NCBI RefSeq assembly: GCF_036250675.1
Contig: NZ_CP109592.1
Location: 7,192,001 to 7,256,000, forward strand
Direction of reading: 5' to 3'
DNA: 64,000 bases
Source: Streptomyces sp. NBC_01689
GTDB lineage: Bacteria; Actinomycetota; Actinomycetes; Streptomycetales; Streptomycetaceae
Position 1 is the first letter of the stretch; each line of letters begins with the position of its first letter. Made by a program: the position numbers and the translations under genes. Under the pieces are notes generated by a model. It did not search any database and was not told the DNA's origin. It saw nothing but the letters and a program-made list of their open reading frames with translations. Of this stretch, positions 28,229 to 37,266 are shown piece by piece.

Positions 28229-29155
28229 TCAGCCTTCACCGGCCGCCACCTCCTCGTACACCCGCAGCAGTCCGTCGGCCGTCTCCCGGCCGGCGGACCG
28301 CAGCGGCGCGCGGACCGGGCCCGCGGGCAGGCCGAGCCGGCCGAGCAGTGCCTTCGCCGTGACCGCGCCGGGCAGACCCGCCGCCATCATCGCCTCGACC
28401 AGTGGGATCACCCGGCGCTGGAGGCGGGCCGCCCCTGCGGTGTCACCGGAGTCGAACGCGTCGAGGATCGCGCGGAACGCGCCGGGCGCGGCGTTCGCCA
28501 CCGTGCTGACGTAACCCGTCCCGCCGATCGCCCGCAGCGCGAGCACGTACTCGTCGCACCCGGTGTAGTACGCCAACTCCGTGTGTGCCAGCACCTTCTG
28601 GGTGCCGAGCAGGTCGTACGCGCAGTCCTTGACCGCGACGATCCGAGGGTGCCCGGCGAGCCGGATCAGGGTGTCGGGCTCGATACGGGTGCCGGTGCGG
28701 CCCGGGATGTCGTAGAGGGCGAGCGGCAGTCCGGTGGCGTCGGCGACCTCGCGGAAATGGGCCTCGACGGCGTCCTGCGGCGGCCTGCTGTAGTAGGGAG
28801 TGACGGCCAACAGGCCGTCCGCGCCTGCCTTTTCGGCCGCACGGGCGAGCTCCACGGTGTGCCGTGTGTCGGCGGTGCCGACGCCCGCGAGAATCGACGC
28901 GCGGTCGCCGACCGCCTCCCGCACGGCCCGTACGAGCGCGGACTTCTCCGCGTCCGTCGTGGTCGGGGACTCGCCTGTGGTGCCGGACAGGACCAGACCG
29001 TCGCACCCCTCGCTGACCAGCCGGTCGGCGAGCCGCCCCGCCCCGTCGAGGTCGAGCGCGCCTGCTTCCGTGAAGGGCGTGACCATCGCGCAGAGCGCAC
29101 GGCCGAAGAGAGGGACGGCCGCGGCCGGGGCCGGGGTGCGAGCGGTGTGCGTCAT
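28229..29155 (-). CDS. Dihydrodipicolinate synthase family protein (DapA-like)
   Basis: The 308-residue TIM-barrel enzyme has the pyruvate-aldolase features: SGTTGES (about 57-63), Tyr148 in LALYDIPGRTG and Schiff-base Lys176 in IVAVKDCAYD. YDIPGRTG and GTTGE match true DapA closely, so it may be a 4-hydroxy-tetrahydrodipicolinate synthase or a related aldolase. It stands alone, and two other members of the family lie further on (50625, 55813). ATG 29155 was preferred over an upstream start 12 codons earlier. Confidence 0.85.
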   Translation of the reverse strand: MTHTARTPAPAAAVPLFGRALCAMVTPFTEAGALDLDGAGRLADRLVSEGCDGLVLSGTTGESPTTTDAEKSALVRAVREAVGDRASILAGVGTADTRHTVELARAAEKAGADGLLAVTPYYSRPPQDAVEAHFREVADATGLPLALYDIPGRTGTRIEPDTLIRLAGHPRIVAVKDCAYDLLGTQKVLAHTELAYYTGCDEYVLALRAIGGTGYVSTVANAAPGAFRAILDAFDSGDTAGAARLQRRVIPLVEAMMAAGLPGAVTAKALLGRLGLPAGPVRAPLRSAGRETADGLLRVYEEVAAGEG

Positions 29156-29331
29156 GCGAGCAGTCTCGGCACCCGCATGGTGAAGCTCCACTTAATTCTT
29201 CTACGAAATGACGGGAAGTACCGCTACGAGGTGCCTCTTTCGGGGGCTTCTCGGAGGCACTGGTGCCAACTCGGCCTCCCATGGGCCACCATGGCGAGGA
29301 CGGAAGTCGACGGCAGATCGCGGGAGGCGTC

Positions 29332-29493
29332 ATGAGGCTGGGAAGGGCACTCGCCACCGGAGTCGCGGAGGAGCAGGCGGGCACGGACGGAGTGGATCTC
29401 CGGCCGGCCGAGGAGAACGGAGCGGTCGCGGAGATCGACGGGATCGCGGGGTCCGAGGCGGCCCCGGCCGAAGAGGTCCCGGTCGCCGGATGA
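29332..29493 (+). CDS. Small acidic protein, 53 residues
   Basis: A short open frame with a good GGGAGG site 5 bp before its ATG starts MRLGRALATGVAEEQAGTDG and is rich in Glu, Ala and Gly. It ends in an ATGA overlap with the Cys-rich protein gene, so it is likely translated and coupled to it. It has no known domain. Confidence 0.55.
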   Translation: MRLGRALATGVAEEQAGTDGVDLRPAEENGAVAEIDGIAGSEAAPAEEVPVAG

Positions 29494-30158
29494 GGCTGCG
29501 GCTCCCCGAGGAACGCCCGACGGAGCCGCCGACCGGATACAAGATCGCCCACCCGGTGCTGTCCCAGGACGGCACCCGGGCCGGGTTCACCGGCGTGTCC
29601 CTGGGCGGCGCGCTGCCGTACGGAGTGCTGGACGAGGCGCGCTGTGTCTACGGACTCCGGCACCGTACGCCGCACCGCCGCTGCGACTGCGGCTTCCACT
29701 GCGTGCACGACCGTGAAACGGCCGAGGCGCTGCTGAGCACCACCGAACACCGGGCGGCGGCCCTGCTGGAGGTCACCGTCCTCGGCGCGTACATCCGCTT
29801 CGAGCGGGGATTCCGTTACGCCCGCCAGCGGGTGCGGACCGCGACGGTCGGTCCCTGCGCGTGCGGTGCGGTGGCCGCCGCCCTCGCGGACGCGGGCTGG
29901 GGGCGGCCGGGCTGGTGCGGCCTCGCGGCGGCGTGCGCGGGGTGTGTGCGCGGCCGCAGGTCCGTGTCCCTCGCGGGGTTCGCCCGGCTTGCCGGCGAGG
30001 GACTGCGGGTCCGCGCCGGGAGCGGAAGTGCGCCGGCGGATCCGGCCGGCGGGCTCGGAGTGTCCGAACTCGTCGCCGAGGCAGCCCTGTTGCAGGCCCG
30101 GCTCGACTGGTTCCAGACCCAGCTGACGCGTCTGGACGAGAGCGGGGAACGGGGGTAG
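29490..30158 (+). CDS. Cysteine-rich protein of unknown function, candidate metal binder
   Basis: The 222-residue protein has clustered cysteines: C65-X-C67-X3-C71 with nearby His, C123-X-C125, and C143-X5-C149-X2-C152. These suggest one or two zinc or Fe-S sites. It lacks membrane segments. The last 40 residues (ELVAEAALLQARLDWFQTQLTRLDE) look like a coiled coil. Its start overlaps the small acidic protein gene. I do not recognise a family; a role in a stress or regulatory complex would be a guess. Confidence 0.7.
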   Translation: MRLRLPEERPTEPPTGYKIAHPVLSQDGTRAGFTGVSLGGALPYGVLDEARCVYGLRHRTPHRRCDCGFHCVHDRETAEALLSTTEHRAAALLEVTVLGAYIRFERGFRYARQRVRTATVGPCACGAVAAALADAGWGRPGWCGLAAACAGCVRGRRSVSLAGFARLAGEGLRVRAGSGSAPADPAGGLGVSELVAEAALLQARLDWFQTQLTRLDESGERG

Positions 30159-30356
30159 GGGGCCGACCGTACGGTGGCGGGCGGGTGGCCCGCCCGTCGG
30201 CGCCCCCGACTTCGTGTGCCCGGCCCCTTCCTCGCAGCCCGCGCACCCCATCCCGCGCACCCCACATCACCCCGCCCCGGACCACCGGGATCACCCGGAT
30301 CACCCGAACCCCTCACCCGCCTCGCCGACGCCGACAACTCCACCCGCCTGGACAAA

Positions 30357-30362
30357 TAAAAT
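30357..30362 (+). promoter_or_regulatory. -10 element of the ArsR-type gene
   Basis: TAAAAT lies 21 bp before the ATG at 30384 and overlaps an AAAATTTT palindrome (30358-30365) in otherwise GC-rich DNA. It is a likely promoter and operator. Confidence 0.45.
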
Positions 30363-30383
30363 TTTCGGTGAGACGGTGGAGAC

Positions 30384-31076
30384 ATGTTGGATGTGACCGT
30401 GATCGAGGACGCGGAGGCCGCCGCCGTCTCGCTGGACCCGATACGGGCCCGGTTGCTGGCCGAGCTGGCCGCCGGACCCGCGTCGGCCGCCATGCTGGCC
30501 GGAAAGGTCGGGCTGCCGCGGCAGAAGGTGAACTACCACCTGAAGACGCTGGAGCGGCACGGCCTGGTGGAGCTGGCGGGCGAGCGCCGGAAGGGCAACG
30601 TCACCGAGCGGCTGATGCGCGCGACCGCGGCGTCGTACGTCATCTCGCCGCTCGCGCTCGCCGCCGTGCAGCCCGATCCGGACCGGTTCCGGGACCAGCT
30701 CTCGGCCCGCTGGCTGCTCGCGCTCGGCGCCCGGCTGGTCCGGGACGTCGGGTCGCTGATCACCGGCGCGACCAGGGCCCGCAAGCGGCTCGCCACGTTC
30801 GCGCTCGACGGCGAGGTGACCTTCGCGACCGCGGCCGACCGTGCCGCGTTCATCGAGGAGCTGACGCAGGGCGTCGGCGCGCTCGTCCGCAAGTACCACG
30901 ACGGGCACGCGGAGGGCGGGCGGCCCCACCGGATCGTCGTCGCCGTCCATCCGACGGTCAAACCGGAGTCCGCCCAGGAGGCCGCCGGGGCGGCCGTGCT
31001 CCCCGACACCCCCCTCCCCGACACCGCGCCCGTCACGGCCGCGCCCGCCGCCCCGCTCCCGCCCGCCCAGGGCTGA
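30384..31076 (+). CDS. ArsR-type winged-helix regulator
   Basis: The 230-residue protein starts with a winged helix of the ArsR type (DPIRARLLAELAAGPASAAMLAGKVGLPRQKVNYHLKTLERHGLVELAGERRKGNVTERLM). A helical domain of about 100 residues and a Pro/Ala-rich tail follow. No metal-binding cysteines are seen. It is 19 bp from an SRPBCC gene. ArsR/SRPBCC pairs are common in actinobacteria, the regulator usually controlling the pair. Confidence 0.88.
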   Translation: MLDVTVIEDAEAAAVSLDPIRARLLAELAAGPASAAMLAGKVGLPRQKVNYHLKTLERHGLVELAGERRKGNVTERLMRATAASYVISPLALAAVQPDPDRFRDQLSARWLLALGARLVRDVGSLITGATRARKRLATFALDGEVTFATAADRAAFIEELTQGVGALVRKYHDGHAEGGRPHRIVVAVHPTVKPESAQEAAGAAVLPDTPLPDTAPVTAAPAAPLPPAQG

Positions 31077-31095
31077 CCCCAGGAGAACCACCGCC

Positions 31096-31830
31096 ATGTC
31101 CAAGGAATTCGAGATCGCCCGCGAGTTCGAGGTCGACGCCACCCCGGAACAGATGTGGGACGCCATCACCAGCGGCACCGGCGGCTGGCTGTGGCCGATG
31201 GAGTTCGAGCCGCGCCGGGGCGGCACCGGCCCCTTCGGTTCCACCCTCACCAACTGGGACCCGCCGCACCGCCTGACCAGCAGGGTCGAGGACGTCCAGG
31301 GCATCTCCCAGCAGACCCTCAACCAGATCGACGAGACCATCGAGCCGCGCGACGACGGCCGCCGGTCCTGGATGCGTTACGTGCACAGCGGCATCTTCGT
31401 CGAGGACTGGGACAACCAGTACGACGGGGCGAGCCGGCACACGGACTTCTATCTGCACACCCTGCGCGAGTACGTGACGCACTTCGCGGGCCGCCCGGTC
31501 GCCTTCGCCACCTTCGACGGACCCGAGGCCTCCATGGCGTCCGACGCCTTCACCACGGTGGGCCGGGCGCTCGGACTGGGCGACGACACCGAGGCGGGGG
31601 CGCGCGTACGGGCACGGGGACCCGAGGGCCGGCTCCTCGACGCCGTGGTCGACTTCCGCAACCCGTACTTCATCGGCCTGCGCACCGCGGACCAGTTGCT
31701 GCGCTTCTTCGGACGCAACCACTGGGGTGCCCCCGTCGGCATCAGCGTCCACGACTTCGCGGCCGACGCCGATGCCAAGCGCGACGAGACCGCCTGGCGA
31801 GGCTGGCTGAACGGCGCGTTCGCGGCCTGA
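31096..31830 (+). CDS. SRPBCC-domain protein (AHSA1-like)
   Basis: The 244-residue protein begins FEIAREFEVDATPEQMWDAITSGTGGWLWPMEFEPR, the typical beta-alpha-alpha start of START/AHSA1-type SRPBCC proteins. A second half (GLGDDTEAGARVRARGPEGRLLDAVVDFRNPYFIGLRT) may be a partial second copy of the fold. Such proteins bind hydrophobic ligands. It is co-transcribed with the ArsR-type regulator and ends before a strong terminator. Confidence 0.85.
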   Translation: MSKEFEIAREFEVDATPEQMWDAITSGTGGWLWPMEFEPRRGGTGPFGSTLTNWDPPHRLTSRVEDVQGISQQTLNQIDETIEPRDDGRRSWMRYVHSGIFVEDWDNQYDGASRHTDFYLHTLREYVTHFAGRPVAFATFDGPEASMASDAFTTVGRALGLGDDTEAGARVRARGPEGRLLDAVVDFRNPYFIGLRTADQLLRFFGRNHWGAPVGISVHDFAADADAKRDETAWRGWLNGAFAA

Positions 31831-31842
31831 GCCGCCACAGGA

Positions 31843-31879
31843 AAGAGCCCGGCCCCCCGGACGACGGGGCCGGGCTCTT
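31843..31879. terminator. Bidirectional terminator
   Basis: A perfect 14-bp stem (31843-31856 with 31866-31879) and 9-base loop separate the convergent SRPBCC and nuclease genes. An A-run and T-pairs at the ends suit both directions. Confidence 0.85.
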
Positions 31880-31891
31880 CCGCATCCGGGG

Positions 31892-33718
31892 TTACGGCCT
31901 GAACCTCAGCACCTGCGGGTCGTGGTCGCTGATCTGGTCGGAGAACTCCGAGTTGATGTGCACGCTGTCGTAGTCGAGGCCGCAGTCGCGACGGATCGAG
32001 GGGCTGACCAGGATCTGGTCGAGCACCTGCTCGTTGCCCTGGTAGTCGTACGTGTAACGCTCGCTCCTGGGCAGCGACTTGATGGCCGACCAGAGCTCGC
32101 CGTGGCCCTCCAGGATCTTCGCCGTGTCCGAGAACTCGAAGTCGTTCAGGTCGCCGAGCGCGATCACGTCGGCGTCCTTCTGGGCCTTCAGGATCTGGTT
32201 GACGAAGGTGTTCTCCGCGGTCGCCTGGAGGTGACGCTGGGTCTCCGAGCTGCGCACCGGCGGCTGGAACCGCGCGGTCAGCGCCTGGTCGCCGCCCTTG
32301 GAGGCGAAGTGGTTGGCGATCACGAAGACCGTCCGGCCGCGGAAGACGAACTCCCCGGCGAGCGGCTTGCGGCTGGACGTCCAGGCGGTGTCGGCCGGGG
32401 CGATACGGCCCGGGGACGCGGTCAGCCGCGCCTTGCCGCGCACCTTGGTGACGCCGACGGCGGTCGTCGCGTCGCCGCCCGCGCGGTCGGTGAAGGAGAC
32501 CCGCTGCGGGTTGAACAGGAACACCTGACGGATGTTGCCGCCCGGCTCGCCGCCGTCCTGGTCGTCGACCGGGTCGATGGAACGCCAGTCGTACTTCGGG
32601 CCGCCCGCCGCGACGATCGCGTCGATCAGCTTGTTCACCGTCTGGTCGGCGGCGACCGTGCCGTCGTCCGTCGCGCCGTTGTTGTCCTGGATCTCCTCCA
32701 GGGACACGATGTCGGGCGACCGCAGGTTGTTCACGATCGCGGCCGCGTGGGCGGCGAACGTGCCGTCACCCGGGTCCAGGTTCTCCACGTTGTACGTCGC
32801 GACCGCCAGCTCGCCGGGCGACTGCCTGCGGGTCGTCTCGCGCTGCAGGCCGCCCTTGTCCAGGGTGCCCAGCCGGTTCGCGACGAGCGTGTAACCGCCG
32901 AACTGGTTGAAGTCGAGAGGGCCCTCCGTGACGCCGGCGAGCTCGTCGCCGACCTCGGCGGTGGGGAAGTCGGCGGTCGCGCCCAGCGACTGGATCTGCA
33001 GCCGGCCGGTGTTCTGCGAGGTGTACGCGCCGTAGACCGTGCCGCCGCGCCGGCTCGCGTGCTCGTGCGGCTTCACGGTGACCCACAGCTCGCTGTACGG
33101 GTCGGTCGCGGTGACCACACGGGTGTCGGAGACTTGGACGTTCATGCCCTCCAGGGACTCGTAGCGGTCCAGCGCGTACTTGCTCGGCTCCAGGGTGAGC
33201 GCGTCGATCGAGCCGCCCGCCGCCGTGTCACCGGCGGGAGCGTAGGCGGACGGCACCGAACGGCTGTCGATCACCGTGGCGGCGGGGACCGCATTGCCGG
33301 ACGAGAGCACCGTGACCGTCGGCTTGGTGATCTCCGTCACCGACTGGTTGCCGCTCGCGGCGCCGCCGGGCACGAACTCCGAGACCGTGCCCGAGACCGT
33401 GACCGAGTCCCCGACCGCCACCTTCGGGGCGGAGCCGGTGAAGACGAAGACGCCCTCACTGGTGGCGGGGTCGGCGTCCGGGGTGGGGTCCTGGATCCAG
33501 AAGCCCTTGGACGAGCCGTAGGTCCGCACACCCGTCACCACGCCCGCCACGTCCGTGACCGGCCGGCCCGCGTACGGGGACACCCGGGTGGTGCCCTGGA
33601 TGTCGTGGATGCGGACCGTGTCCGCGTGGGCCGGTGCGGTGAGCACGACGGCGGAGACGGTGGAACAGACCGCGGCTACGGTCAGCGCGCCGATGCGCGC
33701 GGTTCTCCTGGTCGGCAA
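31892..33718 (-). CDS. Secreted endonuclease/exonuclease/phosphatase-family nuclease
   Basis: The 608-residue protein has a Sec signal peptide (MPTRRTARIGALTVAAVCSTVSA...APAHA). An OB-fold-like N-terminal region (VTDVAGVVTGVRTYGSSKGFWIQDP) follows, as in ExeM/NucH-type extracellular nucleases. The C-terminal EEP domain has VATYNVENLDPGD, IVSLEEIQDNNG, VIANHFASKGGDQ, VIALGDLNDFEFSDTA and QISDHDPQVLRF, which hold the metal and catalytic residues. It probably degrades extracellular DNA for phosphate or nucleosides. A degenerate PHO box lies upstream (33819-33836). Confidence 0.88.
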   Translation of the reverse strand: MPTRRTARIGALTVAAVCSTVSAVVLTAPAHADTVRIHDIQGTTRVSPYAGRPVTDVAGVVTGVRTYGSSKGFWIQDPTPDADPATSEGVFVFTGSAPKVAVGDSVTVSGTVSEFVPGGAASGNQSVTEITKPTVTVLSSGNAVPAATVIDSRSVPSAYAPAGDTAAGGSIDALTLEPSKYALDRYESLEGMNVQVSDTRVVTATDPYSELWVTVKPHEHASRRGGTVYGAYTSQNTGRLQIQSLGATADFPTAEVGDELAGVTEGPLDFNQFGGYTLVANRLGTLDKGGLQRETTRRQSPGELAVATYNVENLDPGDGTFAAHAAAIVNNLRSPDIVSLEEIQDNNGATDDGTVAADQTVNKLIDAIVAAGGPKYDWRSIDPVDDQDGGEPGGNIRQVFLFNPQRVSFTDRAGGDATTAVGVTKVRGKARLTASPGRIAPADTAWTSSRKPLAGEFVFRGRTVFVIANHFASKGGDQALTARFQPPVRSSETQRHLQATAENTFVNQILKAQKDADVIALGDLNDFEFSDTAKILEGHGELWSAIKSLPRSERYTYDYQGNEQVLDQILVSPSIRRDCGLDYDSVHINSEFSDQISDHDPQVLRFRP

Positions 33719-34081
33719 GGGAATCCTCCGGGGACTTGCTTGAGCGCCGGGACGAGGGCGAAGCGGTGGGGGAGCACGACCCGCGTACGGGCTGGTGACG
33801 CGCGTAGAAAAGCGGCGAGCCCAACCCCCGTTGAACTTCTACGCGCGTCAATCTCGTGTGTGGGTGGGGGAGTTGTCAAGGATTCGGCGAGGTCGGACTC
33901 TTGGCAGGGACATGAAACGGGCGGCATGGGTGGAAATCCGTCTAGGCTGAGTCGTCCGCGCGCCCCGCCCGCCCTCGTCCGTCCCGCCCGCCCCTGTCCG
34001 CCATGCTTGTACCGGTCCGGTCCGTCGGGCCTGTCCGGCCCCGCCCGTCGGGTCCTGATCGTTCGGAGGAGAACCCAGCCG
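33719..34081. other. Divergent region between nuclease and hypothetical gene
   Basis: No gene is seen. It contains the 14-bp inverted repeat described separately, C-rich runs around 33956-34050, and the GGAGG-type ribosome-binding site of the gene at 34082. Confidence 0.5.
33796..33850. promoter_or_regulatory. Perfect 14-bp inverted repeat with degenerate PHO box in the loop
   Basis: TGACGCGCGTAGAA (33796-33809) is repeated inverted at 33837-33850. Each arm holds the palindromic core ACGCGCGT. Read on the minus strand, the loop has GTTCAAC then GTTGGGC 11 bases apart, a weak match to the PhoP direct-repeat box, toward the secreted nuclease gene. Confidence 0.5.
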
Positions 34082-35503
34082 ATGTCAGACAGCTCCCCCC
34101 TGCCGCCGGTGCGGCTGCCCTCCGAAGCGGAACTGGCGCGGGACGCGCTCGCCACACCGCTGCTCTCCCGCGCCGCGCGGCTGGCCCGCTGGGCCGGCCC
34201 GGAGACGCGGGTCGGCGCGGGCGGTGAACTCGTCGAGGAGCAGCTCGCCGGTGCGGCCGACGCGCTCGGGCTGACCGGGGACGACGCCGCGGCCTTCGCG
34301 AGCGAGGCCTGGCGGATCGCCGTCGACACCGGCCTCGTGGAGATCGTGGACGAGGACGAGGGCGCCGTCGCCGCGGGCGCGGACCTCGACCTGCTCACCT
34401 CCGGAGGGCCGCAGGACGTCCTCGGGGTGTGGCTCGTGGCCCTGGAGGCGGTCCTCGCCGACGCCTCCGTGCCCGACCTCGACGAACTGGTCGGAGCGGT
34501 GGAGGACGGCGGGGAGGTCGACCTCTCCTCGCTGGACTGGGACCCCGAGGCCGAGGCCGAGTTCCTCGACGGAGTGCTCGGCAATCTGTACCTGCTGACC
34601 GTGAGCGACGGCGGGGAGGGGCCCGTGCCGCTGCCGGCGCTCGCCGCGTCGATGATCGTCCCCGACGACATGGGAGACCCCAGCAACGACGTGCTGGAGC
34701 AGGTGTCGGACGCGATGATGCGGCTCGACGACCAGTTCCGGCTGCTGGAACCGGTCGGACTCGTCGACTTCCAGCCGGTCGACGAGGCGCTGATGGCGGA
34801 CACCGACGAGGAGCCGGCCGGCCCCCTCGACGAGACGGACGTCTCGCGGTACGGAATGGTGCAGCTGACCCCGCTCGGCCTGTACGGGCTGCGGGCCCGG
34901 CTGCTGGAGGCGGGATTCTCCGCTCCCGCGGTGGGCGACCTGGTGGACAAGGGCGCGGACACGCTGCTGGACGGCACCGGTCTCTTCCCGCCGGACGCGG
35001 CCCGCGCCGAGACCGAACAGTGGCTGGCCCGGCGCGAACCCCTCGCGGCCGCGCGGGAACTGCTCGCCGCGGCCCGGGGCGGCGACGCCGGCGCGCCGCT
35101 GCGGCGGCTGCGCTGTCAGCAGGCGCTCTCGCTCGTCGGCGCGGCGGCCGAGCCCGCGCTGCGTGAGGTCCTCGACGACGCGGAGCTGGGCGGCCTCGCC
35201 CGGGTCTGGCTCTCCGAGCACGGCGCCGCGGACGTGCCCCCGCCGTCCGAGGCGATGATCTTCTGGCTCACCATCGACACGGTCGCCGCTCAGCTCGCGG
35301 CCGAGGGCAACTCCGCCGAGCTGCAGGGTCTCGTGGAGGGCCTGGCACGGCAGCACGGCGGCTTCTTCGCCGCCGCCTGGCGCGTCGACCACCCCGCCAC
35401 ACCGGACGTCCTGGAGGCGATGGGGCGGCTGCACCCCGACAAGAAGGTGGCCAAGGAGGCCCGCAAGGCCGCCTTCAAGGCCCGCTCGCAACAGGGCGGC
35501 TGA
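34082..35503 (+). CDS. Large acidic hypothetical protein
   Basis: The 473-residue soluble protein is rich in Asp, Glu, Leu and Ala. It appears all-helical, with repeated ends such as EQWLARREPLAAARELLAAA and a basic C-terminal tail (PDKKVAKEARKAAFKARSQQ). No signal peptide, membrane helix or known catalytic motif is visible. Similar proteins of unknown function occur throughout Streptomyces. It stands alone. Confidence 0.82.
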   Translation: MSDSSPLPPVRLPSEAELARDALATPLLSRAARLARWAGPETRVGAGGELVEEQLAGAADALGLTGDDAAAFASEAWRIAVDTGLVEIVDEDEGAVAAGADLDLLTSGGPQDVLGVWLVALEAVLADASVPDLDELVGAVEDGGEVDLSSLDWDPEAEAEFLDGVLGNLYLLTVSDGGEGPVPLPALAASMIVPDDMGDPSNDVLEQVSDAMMRLDDQFRLLEPVGLVDFQPVDEALMADTDEEPAGPLDETDVSRYGMVQLTPLGLYGLRARLLEAGFSAPAVGDLVDKGADTLLDGTGLFPPDAARAETEQWLARREPLAAARELLAAARGGDAGAPLRRLRCQQALSLVGAAAEPALREVLDDAELGGLARVWLSEHGAADVPPPSEAMIFWLTIDTVAAQLAAEGNSAELQGLVEGLARQHGGFFAAAWRVDHPATPDVLEAMGRLHPDKKVAKEARKAAFKARSQQGG

Positions 35504-35542
35504 GGCCGCCGAGCGGGCGTCCGCGCGCCGCGCGCCGACGGG

Positions 35543-35606
35543 GGCGGCGCGCGACCGGGTGGACGGCGGCGCGCGACGGGGTGGGCGCCGCGCGACGGGG
35601 TGGGTG
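35543..35606. repeat. Three imperfect 21-bp tandem repeats
   Basis: GGCGGCGCGCGACSGGGTGG-like units at about 35543, 35565 and 35586 follow the hypothetical gene. They may be simple GC-rich expansion; no function is seen. Confidence 0.4.
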
Positions 35607-35676
35607 AGAGGGCTTTGGGCTCCTGTGGCCGAGTCCTTACGGATTCATGGAAGGGAGTCCGGTGAAGTCGCCGGGC

Positions 35677-35698
35677 GTTCAACTCCCGTTCAGCCATG
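35677..35698 (+). promoter_or_regulatory. PHO box (PhoP binding site)
   Basis: GTTCAACTCCC and GTTCAGCCATG are two adjacent 11-base direct repeat units beginning GTTCA, the Streptomyces PHO-box design. They lie 63 bp before the PhoX-type gene. Confidence 0.65.
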
Positions 35699-35760
35699 GG
35701 CGGGACGGTGTGCCCGCAACGTCGTCCGCACGGTCGTCCTCACCGTCACAGGAGACACCC

Positions 35761-37206
35761 ATGTCGCTCACCCGCAGGGACTTCGCCAGACGATCCGCGA
35801 TCACCGGTGCCGGAGTGGCGCTGGCCGGAAGCGTGGGTGCCCTCGCCACCGCCCCGAACGCCCTCGCCTCCACCGACACCGAGAGCGTCGGCGAGGAGTC
35901 CGCGGACCGGCACGGCGGGGTGGGGTACGGACCCCTGGTCCCCGACCCCGAGGGCGTCCTCGCGCTGCCCGCCGGCTTCTCCTACCGCGTCATCACCTAC
36001 AGCGGCCGGACCAAGCTGGAATCCGGTGAGTTCACGCCGTCCAACCACGACGGCACGTCCACCTTCGACGGCCCGCGCGGCACCACCCTCCTCGTCAACA
36101 ACCACGAGCTCAAGGGCACCCGCGACACCTGGAAGTACCCCGTGCCGCTCACCGAGGGCCTGGTCTACGACCCCGCGGCCTCCGGCGGCTGCACGGTCGT
36201 CGAGGTACGCCACGACAAGGTCGCGGAGTGGGTCGGCATCGCCGGCACCTCCACCAACTGCGCGGGCGGCAACACCCCTTGGGACACCTGGCTCACCTGC
36301 GAGGAGACCGAGGACAAGGCCGGCCAGAACGGCATGACCAAGGACCACGGCTACGTCTTCGAGGTCGACCCCGCCGACCGCCGCCGCAACCGGAACCCCA
36401 AGCCGGTCAAGGCGCTCGGACGGTACGCCCACGAGGCCGTCGTCGTCGACCCCAAGCGCGGCCGGCTCTATCTCACCGAGGACGCCGCGACACCCAACGG
36501 CCTGCTGTACCGCTGGACCCCGCCACAGGGCTTCGAGCACGGCCACGGACAACTGCGCACCCTCGCCGACGACGCGGGTGCCCTCCAGGCCTTCAAGTGC
36601 TTCGACTCCGGCGGACGCTTCGTCGACGACCTCTCCCGCGCCACGAAGATCGGCACCGTGTACGGCGTCGACTGGGTGGACGTCCCCGACCGCGACGCCA
36701 GGACCGTCTCCGTACGCAAGCAGTTCGCCGCCGGTGAGGTCACCCGCGCCCGCAAGCTCGAAGGCATGTGGTGGGGCGACGGGGGCATCTACATCGTCTC
36801 CTCGTACGCCCGTGAGGAGAGCCCCGTCCAGCACGACGGACAGGTCTGGTTCTACGACCCCAAGCGCCGCACCCTCACCCTGAAGGTTCTCATCGGGGTG
36901 AACCCGGACCCGTCCGCCGACGGCGCCTTCGACGGCCCCGACAACATCACGGTCTCTCCCTACGGAGGACTGGTCATCGCCGAGGACGGCGAAGGCGTCC
37001 AGCACCTCTTCGGCGCCACCGACAGCGGCCGCACCTACCCCATCGCCCGCAACGAGCTCAACATCGGCACCGAAGAGGAGCCCGCCTACAGCGAGTTCAC
37101 CGGCGTCACCTTCTCGCCCGACGGCCGGACGCTGTTCGCCAACATCCAGGAACCCGGAATCATGCTCGCGATCACCGGCCCCTGGAAGCGCCAGAAGCGC
37201 GGCTGA
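35761..37206 (+). CDS. PhoX-family (DUF839) secreted phosphatase
   Basis: The 481-residue protein starts MSLTRRDFARRSAITGAGVALAGSVGALA, a twin-arginine signal (RRDFARR) with hydrophobic core. The rest is a beta-propeller-like PhoX domain with NNHELKGTRDTWKYP, TCEETEDKAG, GRYAHEAVVVDPKRGRLYLTEDAA, GPDNITVSPYGGLVIAEDGEG and FSPDGRTLFANIQEPG. PhoX enzymes are Ca/Fe alkaline phosphatases. Tat export and the upstream PHO box fit induction by phosphate limitation. Confidence 0.92.
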   Translation: MSLTRRDFARRSAITGAGVALAGSVGALATAPNALASTDTESVGEESADRHGGVGYGPLVPDPEGVLALPAGFSYRVITYSGRTKLESGEFTPSNHDGTSTFDGPRGTTLLVNNHELKGTRDTWKYPVPLTEGLVYDPAASGGCTVVEVRHDKVAEWVGIAGTSTNCAGGNTPWDTWLTCEETEDKAGQNGMTKDHGYVFEVDPADRRRNRNPKPVKALGRYAHEAVVVDPKRGRLYLTEDAATPNGLLYRWTPPQGFEHGHGQLRTLADDAGALQAFKCFDSGGRFVDDLSRATKIGTVYGVDWVDVPDRDARTVSVRKQFAAGEVTRARKLEGMWWGDGGIYIVSSYAREESPVQHDGQVWFYDPKRRTLTLKVLIGVNPDPSADGAFDGPDNITVSPYGGLVIAEDGEGVQHLFGATDSGRTYPIARNELNIGTEEEPAYSEFTGVTFSPDGRTLFANIQEPGIMLAITGPWKRQKRG

Positions 37207-37266
37207 ACTCCCGCCGCATTCCCGTCGGATTAAATCGCTCGCCCGGGTCGCGACCGCCCTCCTACA

